Shown: positions 7,659-16,279 of the stretch, one piece after another
Layout: every line of letters starts with the position of its first letter
How positions within the stretch are numbered: the stretch's first letter is position 1
DNA from: Bacteroidota bacterium
Lineage (GTDB): Bacteria; Bacteroidota; Bacteroidia; Bacteroidales; Lentimicrobiaceae
DNA length: 64,000 bases
Assembly (NCBI GenBank): GCA_009773455.1
Contig: WSXU01000002.1
Coordinates: forward strand, 1 to 64,000
Reading direction: 5' to 3'
Position numbers and translations under genes: made by a program
The notes under the pieces: model-generated
Seen by the model: the letters and a program-made list of their open reading frames with translations, nothing else
What the model was told of the DNA's origin: nothing
Databases searched by the model: none

Positions 7659-7686
7659 TGAATTGTGATTATACTATTTAATTTTC

Positions 7687-7768
7687 AATATTCTGCAAAA
7701 ATAATAAGAATTGTCAGTTAAATACACAATATGTATATTTATTAAAAATATTCTGCATAACGAATTGT
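7687..7768 (-). promoter_or_regulatory. Direct repeats and -7 boxes upstream of the LytTR gene
   Basis: AATATTCTGCA occurs at 7687-7697 and again exactly 60 bp away at 7747-7757; each is followed by GAATTGT, at 7708 and 7762. A minus-strand TATTTTTG (7696-7703) overlaps the first copy and a second lies at 7775-7782. Paired direct repeats are the usual target form of LytTR domains, so autoregulation is a reasonable guess. The same 11-mer occurs in inverse orientation at 483-493. Confidence 0.45.
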
Positions 7769-7894
7769 ACATTTCAAAAATAAAGATCGAGCCTTTAAAT
7801 TGTAATTTCAGGCGAATTATTTGCCTGTCAGCTGATTTACAAATCGTTTAACGTACATTCTGTTTAAAAATCATGATGGTTTAAGGTTAATCCC

Positions 7895-7902
7895 TATTTT
7901 TG
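7895..7902 (+). promoter_or_regulatory. Candidate -7 box for the yicC-gmk-cyclase-nadD operon
   Basis: TATTTTTG matches TAnnTTTG and lies 15 bp before the yicC ATG, implying a very short leader. The -33 region lacks a clear TTTG. Confidence 0.45.
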
Positions 7903-7917
7903 TTCAAAATTCAGATT

Positions 7918-8790
7918 ATGGTCAGATCGATGACAGGATATGGTAAAGCATTGGCCGTTTTACCGGGAAAATCAATCATAATAGAAATTAAGTCATTGAA
8001 CAGCAAACAGTTTGACATGAACCTCCGGCTTCCTGCCATTCTGCGTGAACGGGAGCCTGAACTTAGGAACATCATTGCAAAAGCTATTGAACGCGGGAAA
8101 GTGGATGTGAATGTCTCCGTTGACTATACCGGATCTGACCTGCCAGCCTCCATAAACCGCCCATTGGCCCTTGCCTATTACCATGAATTAAAATCCCTTG
8201 CAAAGGAAACAGGCGAGACCAATGCTGACCTTCTGTCCATTGTGATGAAAATGCCAGATGTAACCAGGCAATTGAAGGAAGAAACAGATGAAACTGAATG
8301 GAATGAAATATATAAAGCATTTAGCATTGCTTTGAACCAGTACGAAGAATTCAGAAAACATGAGGGCGCCCTGCTTGAAGAGGATTTTTCTGCAAGAATA
8401 AAAACCATTCAAAATCTGCTGATCCGGGTTGAGCCATTTGAAGCCGGACGCAACAATCTCCTCAGGGAAAAACTCAGGGCAAGCATTTCAGAATTCATCG
8501 ACAACAATACCCTGGATGCCAATCGTTTTGAACAGGAAATTATCTATTATCTCGAAAAACTGGATATTACAGAAGAGAAAGTCAGGCTTCAGAAACATTG
8601 CGACTATTTCCTTGATACACTGAATGAGAAAGAAGCCAATGGCAGAAAGTTGAATTTTATTACCCAGGAAATCGGAAGGGAAATAAACACACTTGGTTCA
8701 AAAGCCAATGATGCCGGGATGCAGAAACTTGTTGTCCAGATGAAAGACGAACTGGAAAAAATAAAGGAACAACTGGCCAATATTCTATAA
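7918..8790 (+). CDS. yicC: YicC family endoribonuclease
   Basis: YicC proteins are stress-associated endoribonucleases, reported in E. coli to act on small RNAs. The 290-residue protein starts with the family hallmark MVRSMTGYG and ends with the conserved DUF1732-type segment around KLNFITQEIGREINTLGSKAND. A reading frame extends six codons further to a TTG, but that TTG lies within the TATTTTTG promoter box, so the ATG at 7918 is the start. It is the first gene of a unit with gmk (1 bp gap), a cyclase-like gene and nadD. YicC next to gmk is a widespread arrangement. Confidence 0.95.
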   Translation: MVRSMTGYGKALAVLPGKSIIIEIKSLNSKQFDMNLRLPAILREREPELRNIIAKAIERGKVDVNVSVDYTGSDLPASINRPLALAYYHELKSLAKETGETNADLLSIVMKMPDVTRQLKEETDETEWNEIYKAFSIALNQYEEFRKHEGALLEEDFSARIKTIQNLLIRVEPFEAGRNNLLREKLRASISEFIDNNTLDANRFEQEIIYYLEKLDITEEKVRLQKHCDYFLDTLNEKEANGRKLNFITQEIGREINTLGSKANDAGMQKLVVQMKDELEKIKEQLANIL

Positions 8791-8791
8791 T

Positions 8792-9376
8792 ATGCCGACG
8801 GGTCCGGGTAAGGAAAAAAAGCTTATTATTGTATCTGCCCCTTCCGGGGCCGGGAAGACCACCATCGTCAGGCACCTTCTATCCTGTAATCTTGGATTGG
8901 CTTTTTCGGTATCTGCAACTACCAGGGCAATTAGACCGGGGGAAGTTGACGGGAAAGACTATTTTTTCATTTCTGAAGAAGGGTTTAAAAGCAGGATCAA
9001 AAAGGGTGACCTGCTGGAATGGGAAGAAGTTTATAAAGGAACTTTCTATGGAACACTGCGATCGGAAGTTGAAAGAAACATGAAGAAAGGATTTCATGTT
9101 ATCTTTGACGTTGATGTAGTAGGGGGTATAAATATCAAGAATGCATTCGGGGAAAGGGCTTTCTCTGTATTTGTCAGCCCCCCTTCCGTTTCTGATCTTG
9201 AAATCAGGCTGAATAAAAGACATACGGATTCCGAAGAGACCATCAGGAAACGAATGGAAAAAGCAAAGTGGGAGATGGAGTTCGCTGACAAATTTGATTT
9301 CATTCTGGTGAATGATGATCTGGAAAAGGCAAAGGCTGAAGTTTTGGCAAAAGTTAAAGAATTCCTTAAAAATTAA
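8792..9376 (+). CDS. gmk: Guanylate kinase
   Basis: Converts GMP and ATP to GDP and ADP in the cytoplasm. The 194-residue length is typical. The P-loop APSGAGKTT is at 16-24, followed by the GMP-binding segment (SATTRAIRPGEVDGKDYFF, then GDLLEWEEVYKGTFYGT) and the LID region with RxxKR-type arginines (about 145-160). The ATG follows the yicC stop by 1 bp, so translation is likely coupled. Confidence 0.97.
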   Translation: MPTGPGKEKKLIIVSAPSGAGKTTIVRHLLSCNLGLAFSVSATTRAIRPGEVDGKDYFFISEEGFKSRIKKGDLLEWEEVYKGTFYGTLRSEVERNMKKGFHVIFDVDVVGGINIKNAFGERAFSVFVSPPSVSDLEIRLNKRHTDSEETIRKRMEKAKWEMEFADKFDFILVNDDLEKAKAEVLAKVKEFLKN

Positions 9377-9397
9377 AAGGACAGCAATATTCAGGAG

Positions 9398-10465
9398 ATG
9401 CAGAAATCTGAAGTAGCATTAATGTTTTCCGATATCAGGGGCTATTCAAGACTCCTGGAACTTGATGAGCAGGATGCCATTGGATTACTGGCCCTTCATG
9501 ACAAAATTTCCCAGGAAGTTATCAACGAATACAATGGTCGTTTGGTCAAACGCAACGATGATTCCGTTCTTGCTTCCTTTGTTTCGGCAAATGATGCCTA
9601 TTTATGTGCACTCGACTTTCTTGAAAGACTTAAATCCTTCAATGAAAATAAAGACAAACCAAGAAGGCTGATTGTTAGCATCGGGCTGCACAAAGGGATT
9701 GTAGAAACACGCAATGATGCTATTTTCGGAGAACAGGTGAACATTGTTGCCAGACTTCAGGCACTTGCTGAGCCAGGTAGTGTTTGTATGTCAGACACAA
9801 TTTACGGGGCAATAAGCCGGATGATCGATATTAAAGCCATCGAATACAGGGATGTAGAACTCGAAAACCTGCCCGGCAGCCACAATGTTTACAAGACATT
9901 GTCAATCTACCGTGAAGAATTTAAAACTGTACGTCCGATTTTACATGAAAAATCCGATTTCCGTTACAGAATCAGGGAAATAGAACATATCAGAGGGAAT
10001 GGAGGTTCATTCTTCATTACCGCGTTTTCTTCCTTTGCCATTATTTCTCTTTTTATCCTTCTTGCCGGCTGGTTCCATTCCCGTCAGTCAGGCATTGAGT
10101 ATACAGGACTTGTAAAATCATGGTTTAATTCTCCGGCTTTGTATGCAGCTCTTATACCGGCGTCCGTTTTTCTTTCAGCCTTGTATGCCAGGAGAAAAAT
10201 GCGTGCTGTTTTCGACGATATCAGGGATGTTGACCGGATATTATCATACATCATGTCACAACTAGGGTATAAGCATCCTGTCCACTCAAAAGGGTACATG
10301 CTTTTCAAACCCCAGGGTGCCAATTTTTTTATTCTCGGCATGCGCAAATTCAGGGCCAGGGTCGACGGGAACACCATAGTACTGCAAGGGCCTTATCTTT
10401 ACATGTCGAAGCTGATCAAGATGCTGAAATACTATGAGCAAACCGGAAAAACCGATAAGTTCTAA
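9398..10465 (+). CDS. Class III nucleotide cyclase domain protein with C-terminal membrane anchor
   Basis: Class III cyclases make cAMP or cGMP. The catalytic homology domain lies at the N-terminus (about 5-175): metal aspartate D12 in FSDIRGYSRL, second metal aspartate D55 in VKRNDDSVLASF, and the transition-state asparagine and arginine in FGEQVNIVARL. The substrate-selecting position before FG is occupied by small residues, so base specificity is uncertain. Two hydrophobic helices follow (about 205-227 and 243-262), then a ~90-residue basic cytosolic tail. An N-terminal catalytic domain followed by a membrane anchor is the reverse of most bacterial cyclases. It lies 21 bp after gmk and overlaps nadD by 32 bp, so it is part of that operon. 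Activity is inferred. Confidence 0.85.
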   Translation: MQKSEVALMFSDIRGYSRLLELDEQDAIGLLALHDKISQEVINEYNGRLVKRNDDSVLASFVSANDAYLCALDFLERLKSFNENKDKPRRLIVSIGLHKGIVETRNDAIFGEQVNIVARLQALAEPGSVCMSDTIYGAISRMIDIKAIEYRDVELENLPGSHNVYKTLSIYREEFKTVRPILHEKSDFRYRIREIEHIRGNGGSFFITAFSSFAIISLFILLAGWFHSRQSGIEYTGLVKSWFNSPALYAALIPASVFLSALYARRKMRAVFDDIRDVDRILSYIMSQLGYKHPVHSKGYMLFKPQGANFFILGMRKFRARVDGNTIVLQGPYLYMSKLIKMLKYYEQTGKTDKF

Positions 10466-11039
10466 AAAAACAGGGCTCTTTTTCGGATCTTTCAACCCGA
10501 TTCACAACGGACATCTCTGTATCGCCGAGTACATGATTGAATACGGAGGTCTTAAAGAAGTCTGGTTTGTACTTTCCCCCCATAACCCCCTGAAAGACAA
10601 AACCACCCTGCTTTCAGACTATGCCAGGTTAGAAATGGTACAAGCAGCTATTGATGATGATAACCGCTTCAGAGTCAGCGATATTGAATTTCATATGCCC
10701 CGACCCAGCTACACAATTGATACCCTTACCCGGTTATCCGAGAAATATCCTGACAGGCTATTCGTAATGATTGCCGGTACTGATGTGCTGCCAACTTTCC
10801 ATAAATGGAAGAATTACCAGCAACTGCTTGAACAATACAGATTTATGATCTATCCCCGTGAAGAGGGCCGTGAACATACTTTACTTGAGCATCCATCGGT
10901 TCAACTGGTTGATGCACCAAAAATAGAAATATCATCGAGCTTTATCAGAAATTCGATTCTTAACGGCAAAAGTGCGCGCTACTTTATGCCCGACAGCGTT
11001 TACCGGCTTGTAGATAAATACGGGTATTATCTGAAGTAG
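10434..11039 (+). CDS. nadD: Nicotinate-nucleotide adenylyltransferase
   Basis: Transfers AMP from ATP to nicotinate mononucleotide, giving the direct precursor of NAD. The 201-residue protein has the nucleotidyltransferase signature GSFNPIHNGH (H24 and H27) and the C-terminal ISSSFIR motif, equivalent to ISSTxxR. The proposed ATG lies within the end of the cyclase-like gene, a 32-bp overlap in a different frame. It is the last gene of the operon; the 90 bp that follow hold no strong terminator. Confidence 0.96.
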   Translation: MSKPEKPISSKKTGLFFGSFNPIHNGHLCIAEYMIEYGGLKEVWFVLSPHNPLKDKTTLLSDYARLEMVQAAIDDDNRFRVSDIEFHMPRPSYTIDTLTRLSEKYPDRLFVMIAGTDVLPTFHKWKNYQQLLEQYRFMIYPREEGREHTLLEHPSVQLVDAPKIEISSSFIRNSILNGKSARYFMPDSVYRLVDKYGYYLK

Positions 11040-11128
11040 GAATTTCTGATTCCTGATTTCTTATTCTGTCGCATTCGCTGTTTCAGGATATTATTTGACA
11101 AAAGACAGTTAGAAGAAATCGGCATTCG

Positions 11129-11929
11129 TTATTCAGGTTGACACCGTCGGAAAAAACCAGCAATAACCGGGAGTGTTTTTTCCGGCGCCTCGAGAAAACC
11201 CATATGTCCCACTTTATCCAATAAAAGAATTTCGGAATGGGAAGGCAGCATCGCCTGGGCCATCAGTTTGTTGTAGGGCATCCTGCTGTCGTTTTTACCT
11301 ATTACGAAGAGCACAGGAAGTTCCGTGGACATTAGAAAATCAAGCGATCCTTTCCTGTCCATCATCCCCTGCAGTGCTGCCACCACTGATTTGCCCGATG
11401 TGGAGGCTGCACGGTTTCTAAGGGCTTCAATTTCCTTGTCCAGCCTCAGTTGGTTTTCTTCAGCAAATAAATCCGGAATAAACTGGTGAATAAAGTTGGT
11501 CCGGTTTAGTTTAACAATGTTGATTGTTCTGCGACGGTTCTCCTTTGCAGCATCATCATCAGGGGCAGCATGCGAATGAAAGAGAACAACTCCCCTGACT
11601 TGCGACGACCGGTTCCAGGCGATTTCCAGACTTACATAGCCGCCCATACTGTGACCGCAGACGACAAATTTATCTATCTTCAGATGATCAATGATTGCCA
11701 GTACACTTTCAGCCAACAGTTCCATTGAATGAATTTCATCTGCAACTCCGCTCCGGCCATGACCGGGTAAATCAACCATCAGCACACTGAAATCCTTCTC
11801 CAGCTGACGCGCAAAATCATCCCAGATATCAAAGGATTCCAGAAAGCCATGCAACAGAACTACCCATGGCCCGGCACCAGTGACATGGTAATGAATCGGG
11901 GTTTCACGGAAGGAGATAAATTCGCTCAT
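11129..11929 (-). CDS. Alpha/beta hydrolase
   Basis: A 266-residue alpha/beta hydrolase fold enzyme without a signal peptide. The oxyanion region is LLHGFLES near 25-32, the nucleophile is S94 in GHSMGG, the acid is in IGKNDSRMPYN near 222-232, and the catalytic histidine is in VGHMGFLE near 245. Members of this branch include esterases, haloperoxidase-like proteins and MenH-like enzymes, and the sequence does not separate these. The gene is convergent to nadD and stands alone. Confidence 0.9.
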   Translation of the reverse strand: MSEFISFRETPIHYHVTGAGPWVVLLHGFLESFDIWDDFARQLEKDFSVLMVDLPGHGRSGVADEIHSMELLAESVLAIIDHLKIDKFVVCGHSMGGYVSLEIAWNRSSQVRGVVLFHSHAAPDDDAAKENRRRTINIVKLNRTNFIHQFIPDLFAEENQLRLDKEIEALRNRAASTSGKSVVAALQGMMDRKGSLDFLMSTELPVLFVIGKNDSRMPYNKLMAQAMLPSHSEILLLDKVGHMGFLEAPEKTLPVIAGFFRRCQPE

Positions 11930-12429
11930 AAACGAAAAAGTTATGGGGTTACAGGGTTTGAGAATTTCAGGGTTTCAGAATTCAAGTAATGAGTTGGTAG
12001 TTGGCAGCCGTGCCTGCCCTCCTTCGGCGGGTAAACCGGCAGGCAGGTTGGCAAAAAAGATTCAGGGTTCAATGTTACAGAACTTCAGATTTTCAGTGTT
12101 TTAACTTTCTTTATATTTTTTAAACGCAGGAACTCGGCATATCGTGTTCCTACATCTAAAAAAATATCATGCTCTTTGCTATGGGTAATTTGCACTGCGC
12201 CCTTAACCAATTGAAGTTAATTCCTGCCACAATGATAGAGACACGGGGAGTGGCGGACAAGGCGAAAAGGGTCGAAAGACAAATCCTTACGTTAAAAGCC
12301 AGATATCTTTCTGAAATCTATCATGTTAGCCTCTCCTTGTCTCCATTTCCCTATCTCTACTTGTCTGCCTCTGAAGAGACGAATCCTCTCTTTTAAATAC
12401 TTTGCTCCATGCATTGAGCCCTGAGCCCC
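11930..12429. other. Gene-free 500 bp of decayed simple and palindromic repeats
   Basis: No convincing gene lies here. The first part has repeated GGGTTTCAG/TTCAGGGTT-like words. At 12011-12045 TGCCTGCC and GGCAGGCA form a palindrome around CCTTCGGCGGGTAAACC, a form common in Bacteroidota intergenic DNA. The right part has GAGACACGGGGAG and C/T-rich CTCC/TCTCC runs. ATATCGTGTTCCTACA near 12139 has a relative, ATATCGTGCCCCTACA, near 13866, on the other side of the neighbouring peptidase gene. Confidence 0.6.
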
Positions 12430-13821
12430 TTACTTCGCCATCATGGCTTCAACTTCAGCAACTGTTTTTGGAATCGGTTTACCTAATACCCTATACCCTG
12501 ATTCTGTAACCAATACATCGTCTTCGATGCGGATACCACCAAAATCCTTGTAGGTTTCAGCTTTCTCATAATTAATAAATTCCGTGAACTTCCCTTCTGC
12601 TTGCCATTGATCAATCAGAGCCGGAATAAAATAGATCCCGGGTTCAACCGTTAACACGAATCCCGGTTGCAACCGGCGGCCAAGGCGCAGGAAGGCAGTT
12701 CCGAACTGATCGGAACGTTTGGTTTCCTCGTCATAACCCACATAATTCTCACCGACATTTTCAAGATCGTGGACATCCATACCCAGCATATGGCCGAGAC
12801 CATGGGGAAAGAACATCGCATGGGCACCCTGCTTTACAGCTTCATCCAGATCGCCTTTCATCAGTCCGGCATCTTTCAGACCCTGTGCAATTACCTTAGC
12901 TGCAAGCAGGTGAATTTCCCGGTAAGGTATACCCGGCTTAATCGCTTTGATGGCTTCCATGTTTGCCTTCAGGACGATTTCGTATATTTCCTTCTGCCTG
13001 GCACTGAACTTCCCTCCTACCGGAACTGTACGGGTGATATCGCTTGCGTAAAGTGTTTCCTCCGATTCGCAGCCGGAGTCAACCACCAGCATCCTGCCTT
13101 CAACCAGCGTATTTCCATGATTGTGGTTGTGTAATGTCTGGCCATCCATACTAAGTATGACTGGAAATGAAACAGGACCAGCGTTGGCAAGGGCAATGCC
13201 TTCGATGGTTCCGGCAATTTCCTGCTCAACCACCCCTGGATGGGCCATTTTCATGGCAGTGGTATGCATTTTATAAGCCACATTAACCATCTTTTCAATT
13301 TCCCTGATCTCCTCTTCCGATTTGATGCAACGAAGTTTTACCACACCTTTGATCAGTTCAGCGGATGCACTGGCTTTCAGTTCCGTAACCGGGATTCCCA
13401 GCATCTCTGAAAGCCATATTTTGGTTTCACCACGGTAGGGAGGCAGAAAATGAACCTTCCGGCCTTTGGCAAGACCTTCCCTGACATAACCGGCAAACTC
13501 CCCCAGTGGCAGTGTGCTTGCTATCCCGGCCAATTTCCCGCGGTCAGCCATTGAAGGCTGCGGCCCCATCCAGATAATGTCGTCCATATCAACATCATTG
13601 CCGAACAGAATGTCCTTTCCGTTATCAAGGTCAATAATTCCGGCAAGATCGGGCTGGTTGATACCGAAGAAGTAACTGAAGGAACTGTCCTGCCTGAAAT
13701 GATAGGTATTGGCCGGGTAATTGAATGCGGCTTCGGTATTGCCGGGAAACAGGATAATTCCGTTTTTTACTTCTTTGCGTAAGGCATTGCGGCGATGGGT
13801 ATAGGTTTCGGGTTTAAACAT
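12430..13821 (-). CDS. pepP: Aminopeptidase P family protein (M24), copy 1
   Basis: A cytoplasmic metallopeptidase that removes N-terminal residues preceding proline. The 463-residue protein has an N-terminal AMP_N domain (about 1-150) and a pita-bread M24 domain. Metal ligands are visible: two aspartates in VVDSG (about 248) and DITRT (about 260), histidine in HGLGHMLGMDVHD, and glutamates in TVEPGIYF and GIRIEDD. There is no signal peptide. A second family member of similar length follows 285 bp downstream on the same strand. Those 285 bp hold only decayed repeats, including C/T-rich TACTCC words near 14080. Confidence 0.93.
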   Translation of the reverse strand: MFKPETYTHRRNALRKEVKNGIILFPGNTEAAFNYPANTYHFRQDSSFSYFFGINQPDLAGIIDLDNGKDILFGNDVDMDDIIWMGPQPSMADRGKLAGIASTLPLGEFAGYVREGLAKGRKVHFLPPYRGETKIWLSEMLGIPVTELKASASAELIKGVVKLRCIKSEEEIREIEKMVNVAYKMHTTAMKMAHPGVVEQEIAGTIEGIALANAGPVSFPVILSMDGQTLHNHNHGNTLVEGRMLVVDSGCESEETLYASDITRTVPVGGKFSARQKEIYEIVLKANMEAIKAIKPGIPYREIHLLAAKVIAQGLKDAGLMKGDLDEAVKQGAHAMFFPHGLGHMLGMDVHDLENVGENYVGYDEETKRSDQFGTAFLRLGRRLQPGFVLTVEPGIYFIPALIDQWQAEGKFTEFINYEKAETYKDFGGIRIEDDVLVTESGYRVLGKPIPKTVAEVEAMMAK

Positions 13822-14106
13822 GATGGAGTATTTTTAATTTGGGTTGTGGTTGCAAATCTTCACGAAATATCGTGCCCCTACAAAAATAGCATTTTTGTTT
13901 CTTTCAGGAACAATCAGACCTGCAAAAACCGGTAATTGACAACGATCGTAAGAACATGTATAGTGATGTCCTGATCAGAACTTATAATAAGTGGTCTGTT
14001 TGAGCAACATATTTCAGGAGGTGTCGCAGGCAAAGGGCCTGAGCCGCCTAAATTACCTGGGGATGAAAAAGAACCTACTCCCCACCCTCTACTCCTTACT
14101 CCTTAC

Positions 14107-15417
14107 TCACAAATCTCTCGCCTGCTTTCTCATGAGAGCCTCAATCTCGTCCGGCTCAATCGGAATATGCACCATCAGGTCGAGAGGCTCATCATCTACC
14201 ACTATGTCGTTCTCGAGACGGATGCCGATGCCTTCTTCCGGAATATAGATGGCCGGTTCGCAGCTCAGAACCATACCTTTCGCCAGGGTCTGTTGTTTGG
14301 TTCCGACATCGTGCACATCGAGGCCCATAAAATGGGATGTACCATGCATATAATATTTGAAAAACAAAGGGCTGGCAGGATCCTGGTTAAGGACATCTTC
14401 TTCTGTAAACAGCCCTAGTCCGATAAGCTCCTTTTCTACTATTTTGCAGACTTCTGCATGGTATTTATCAATGGTGGTTCCGGGAACCAGCATACGCGAT
14501 GCCTTACGTAACACCCTTAACACTGCCTCATACACTTGACGTTGCCGTGGCGTAAATTTCCCGTTCACCGGGATGGTGCGTGAACAGTCGCCGGCATAAT
14601 TGGCATATTCGGCACCGAAATCAAGCAGCAACAGGTCACCGTCAAGGCATTTCTTATCGTTGCTGTTATAATGCAGTATGCAGGTATCGGCTCCTGAAGC
14701 GATGATGGGTGGATAAGCGTGACCACCGGCACCATTTCTGATAAATTCATGGGTAATTTCAGCTTCCACCTCATATTCCATCACTCCGGGTTTCACGAAA
14801 TCTAGCACACGGTTGAATGCCTTTCCGGTGATTTCGCAGGCTTTTATCATCTGCTCAATTTCCTCATTTTCTTTGATCATCCTGAGTTCAGAGAGCAATG
14901 GGGCAAGCCTTTCAAAATTATGTAAAGGATAGTCGTTCCTGAGTTGCTGCATAAAACGCAGGTCCCGTGAAGGGACATCGGTTGAGAAACGGGGATTTTC
15001 ATTCTGGTTAAGGTAAACAATACCTGCCCTCGACATCAGTTCCCTGAAAACGCTGTCAAAATCATCCAGCCACTTGATGGTTTTAACGCCTGATATAAGA
15101 CGTGCATCCTCAAGGGTATATTTATGACCATACCAGGTAACCATCAGGTCGCTGGTCTTTACGGTAAATATAATTTCACGCATGGCTTCAACCGGATGAT
15201 TGGGAAACAGTGTAAGCACGCACTTTTCCTGATCGAGACCCGTAAGGTAAAAAAGATCGCTGCTCTGCCTGTATGGAAAACACTGGTCGCCATTACGGGG
15301 CATTTCATCATTGGCCAGGATAACAGCCAGTGCACCCGGCTTCAGTTTTTTTTCAAGTTTCAGACGGTTTCGGACAAAGAGATCGGAGGGAATTGGCTGA
15401 TAACGCATAAGCTGCAA
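14107..15417 (-). CDS. Aminopeptidase P family protein (M24), copy 2
   Basis: A second X-Pro aminopeptidase-like enzyme, 436 residues. The metal-binding set is intact: LLDFGAEY and DCSRTIPV supply the aspartates, HGTSHFMGLDVHD the histidine, and SCEPAIYIP and GIRLEND the glutamates. The AMP_N-like domain (about 1-165) differs clearly from that of the neighbouring paralogue, so this is an old duplication or two separate lineages and not a recent copy. It is divergent from the succinate dehydrogenase operon. Confidence 0.92.
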   Translation of the reverse strand: MQLMRYQPIPSDLFVRNRLKLEKKLKPGALAVILANDEMPRNGDQCFPYRQSSDLFYLTGLDQEKCVLTLFPNHPVEAMREIIFTVKTSDLMVTWYGHKYTLEDARLISGVKTIKWLDDFDSVFRELMSRAGIVYLNQNENPRFSTDVPSRDLRFMQQLRNDYPLHNFERLAPLLSELRMIKENEEIEQMIKACEITGKAFNRVLDFVKPGVMEYEVEAEITHEFIRNGAGGHAYPPIIASGADTCILHYNSNDKKCLDGDLLLLDFGAEYANYAGDCSRTIPVNGKFTPRQRQVYEAVLRVLRKASRMLVPGTTIDKYHAEVCKIVEKELIGLGLFTEEDVLNQDPASPLFFKYYMHGTSHFMGLDVHDVGTKQQTLAKGMVLSCEPAIYIPEEGIGIRLENDIVVDDEPLDLMVHIPIEPDEIEALMRKQARDL

Positions 15418-15445
15418 TTTAGAATGATTATATTTAGTATTTTGA

Positions 15446-15476
15446 TTTGCTTTTGGTAGGTTAATGGTTAATTTTG
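15446..15476 (+). promoter_or_regulatory. Promoter of the sdhCAB operon
   Basis: TTTG at 15446-15449 and TAATTTTG at 15469-15476 are separated by exactly 19 bp, matching the Bacteroidota -33/-7 consensus. The predicted leader to the sdhC ATG is about 100 nt. Confidence 0.6.
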
Positions 15477-15586
15477 TTTCGCTGATACATCGAGAAACAT
15501 CAATACGACTGCAAAAAGCAAATTTAGCACTTTAAGGGGTTTACCTGATAATTTACAGTATTTTTTCACAATAACCTGCAATTCTT

Positions 15587-16252
15587 ATGGCTTTAACGTA
15601 CTCATCAGTAACCAAAAAAATAATCATGGCACTGGCAGGGTTGTTCCTGATCAGTTTCCTGATTGTTCACCTGAGTATTAACCTTCTACTCCTTTTCGAC
15701 AGTTCAAGGGAATCATTCAACGTCGCCGCCCGTTTTATGGCAACCAACCCTGTTATACAGGTCATGCAGATTGTGCTGTTTGGCGGATTTATCCTTCATA
15801 TTCTGGTGGGTATCATCCTTCAGATACAGAACTGGATGGCAAGGCCAACACGATATAAAATAGAAGGATATTCACAATCATCATTCTTCTCAAAATTCAT
15901 GATCCACACTGGTGCTGTGATCCTTGCATTTCTGGTAATTCACCTGTTTAATTTCTTTTTTAAAGCAAAATTTGGTGAAATGCCTGAAGTGATGATTGAT
16001 GGAACATTGATGGAAGATATGGGGCTACTCGTGATTGAGAAGTTTAAAGAATTCCCGTATGTGCTGATGTATTTGGTCTGGCTGCTTTTTCTCGGTTTTC
16101 ACCTCGACCATGCCTTCCATTCTGCACTGCAGTCGCTCGGGTTAAACCACAGCAAATATACCCCATTGGCATTCGGCCTGAGCAGGGCTTTGGCCATCTT
16201 GATTGCCGGTGGTTTTATCCTGATTCCGGTTGTGATATATGTAACTCAGTAA
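15587..16252 (+). CDS. sdhC: Succinate dehydrogenase/fumarate reductase cytochrome b subunit
   Basis: The membrane anchor and quinone-reactive subunit of complex II, 221 residues with five predicted helices, as in the single-anchor-subunit enzymes of Bacteroidota and Bacillus. Histidines suited to bind heme b occur in the helices (IVHLSINL near residue 27, FILHILVG near 70, VIHLFNFF near 124) and in GFHLDHAFHS near 170-180. It is the first gene of a three-gene operon; the flavoprotein gene starts 27 bp later. Confidence 0.95.
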   Translation: MALTYSSVTKKIIMALAGLFLISFLIVHLSINLLLLFDSSRESFNVAARFMATNPVIQVMQIVLFGGFILHILVGIILQIQNWMARPTRYKIEGYSQSSFFSKFMIHTGAVILAFLVIHLFNFFFKAKFGEMPEVMIDGTLMEDMGLLVIEKFKEFPYVLMYLVWLLFLGFHLDHAFHSALQSLGLNHSKYTPLAFGLSRALAILIAGGFILIPVVIYVTQ

Positions 16253-16279
16253 TTCATTGAAATTCAAAGTTTAAGCGAA

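Noticed and set aside
12169-12396. 75-codon plus-strand frame
   Set aside because: It is made of eroded simple repeats (C/T-rich runs) and has no domain or plausible start signal.
13991-14248. 85-codon plus-strand frame
   Set aside because: It reads from simple-repeat DNA into the antisense strand of the second aminopeptidase.
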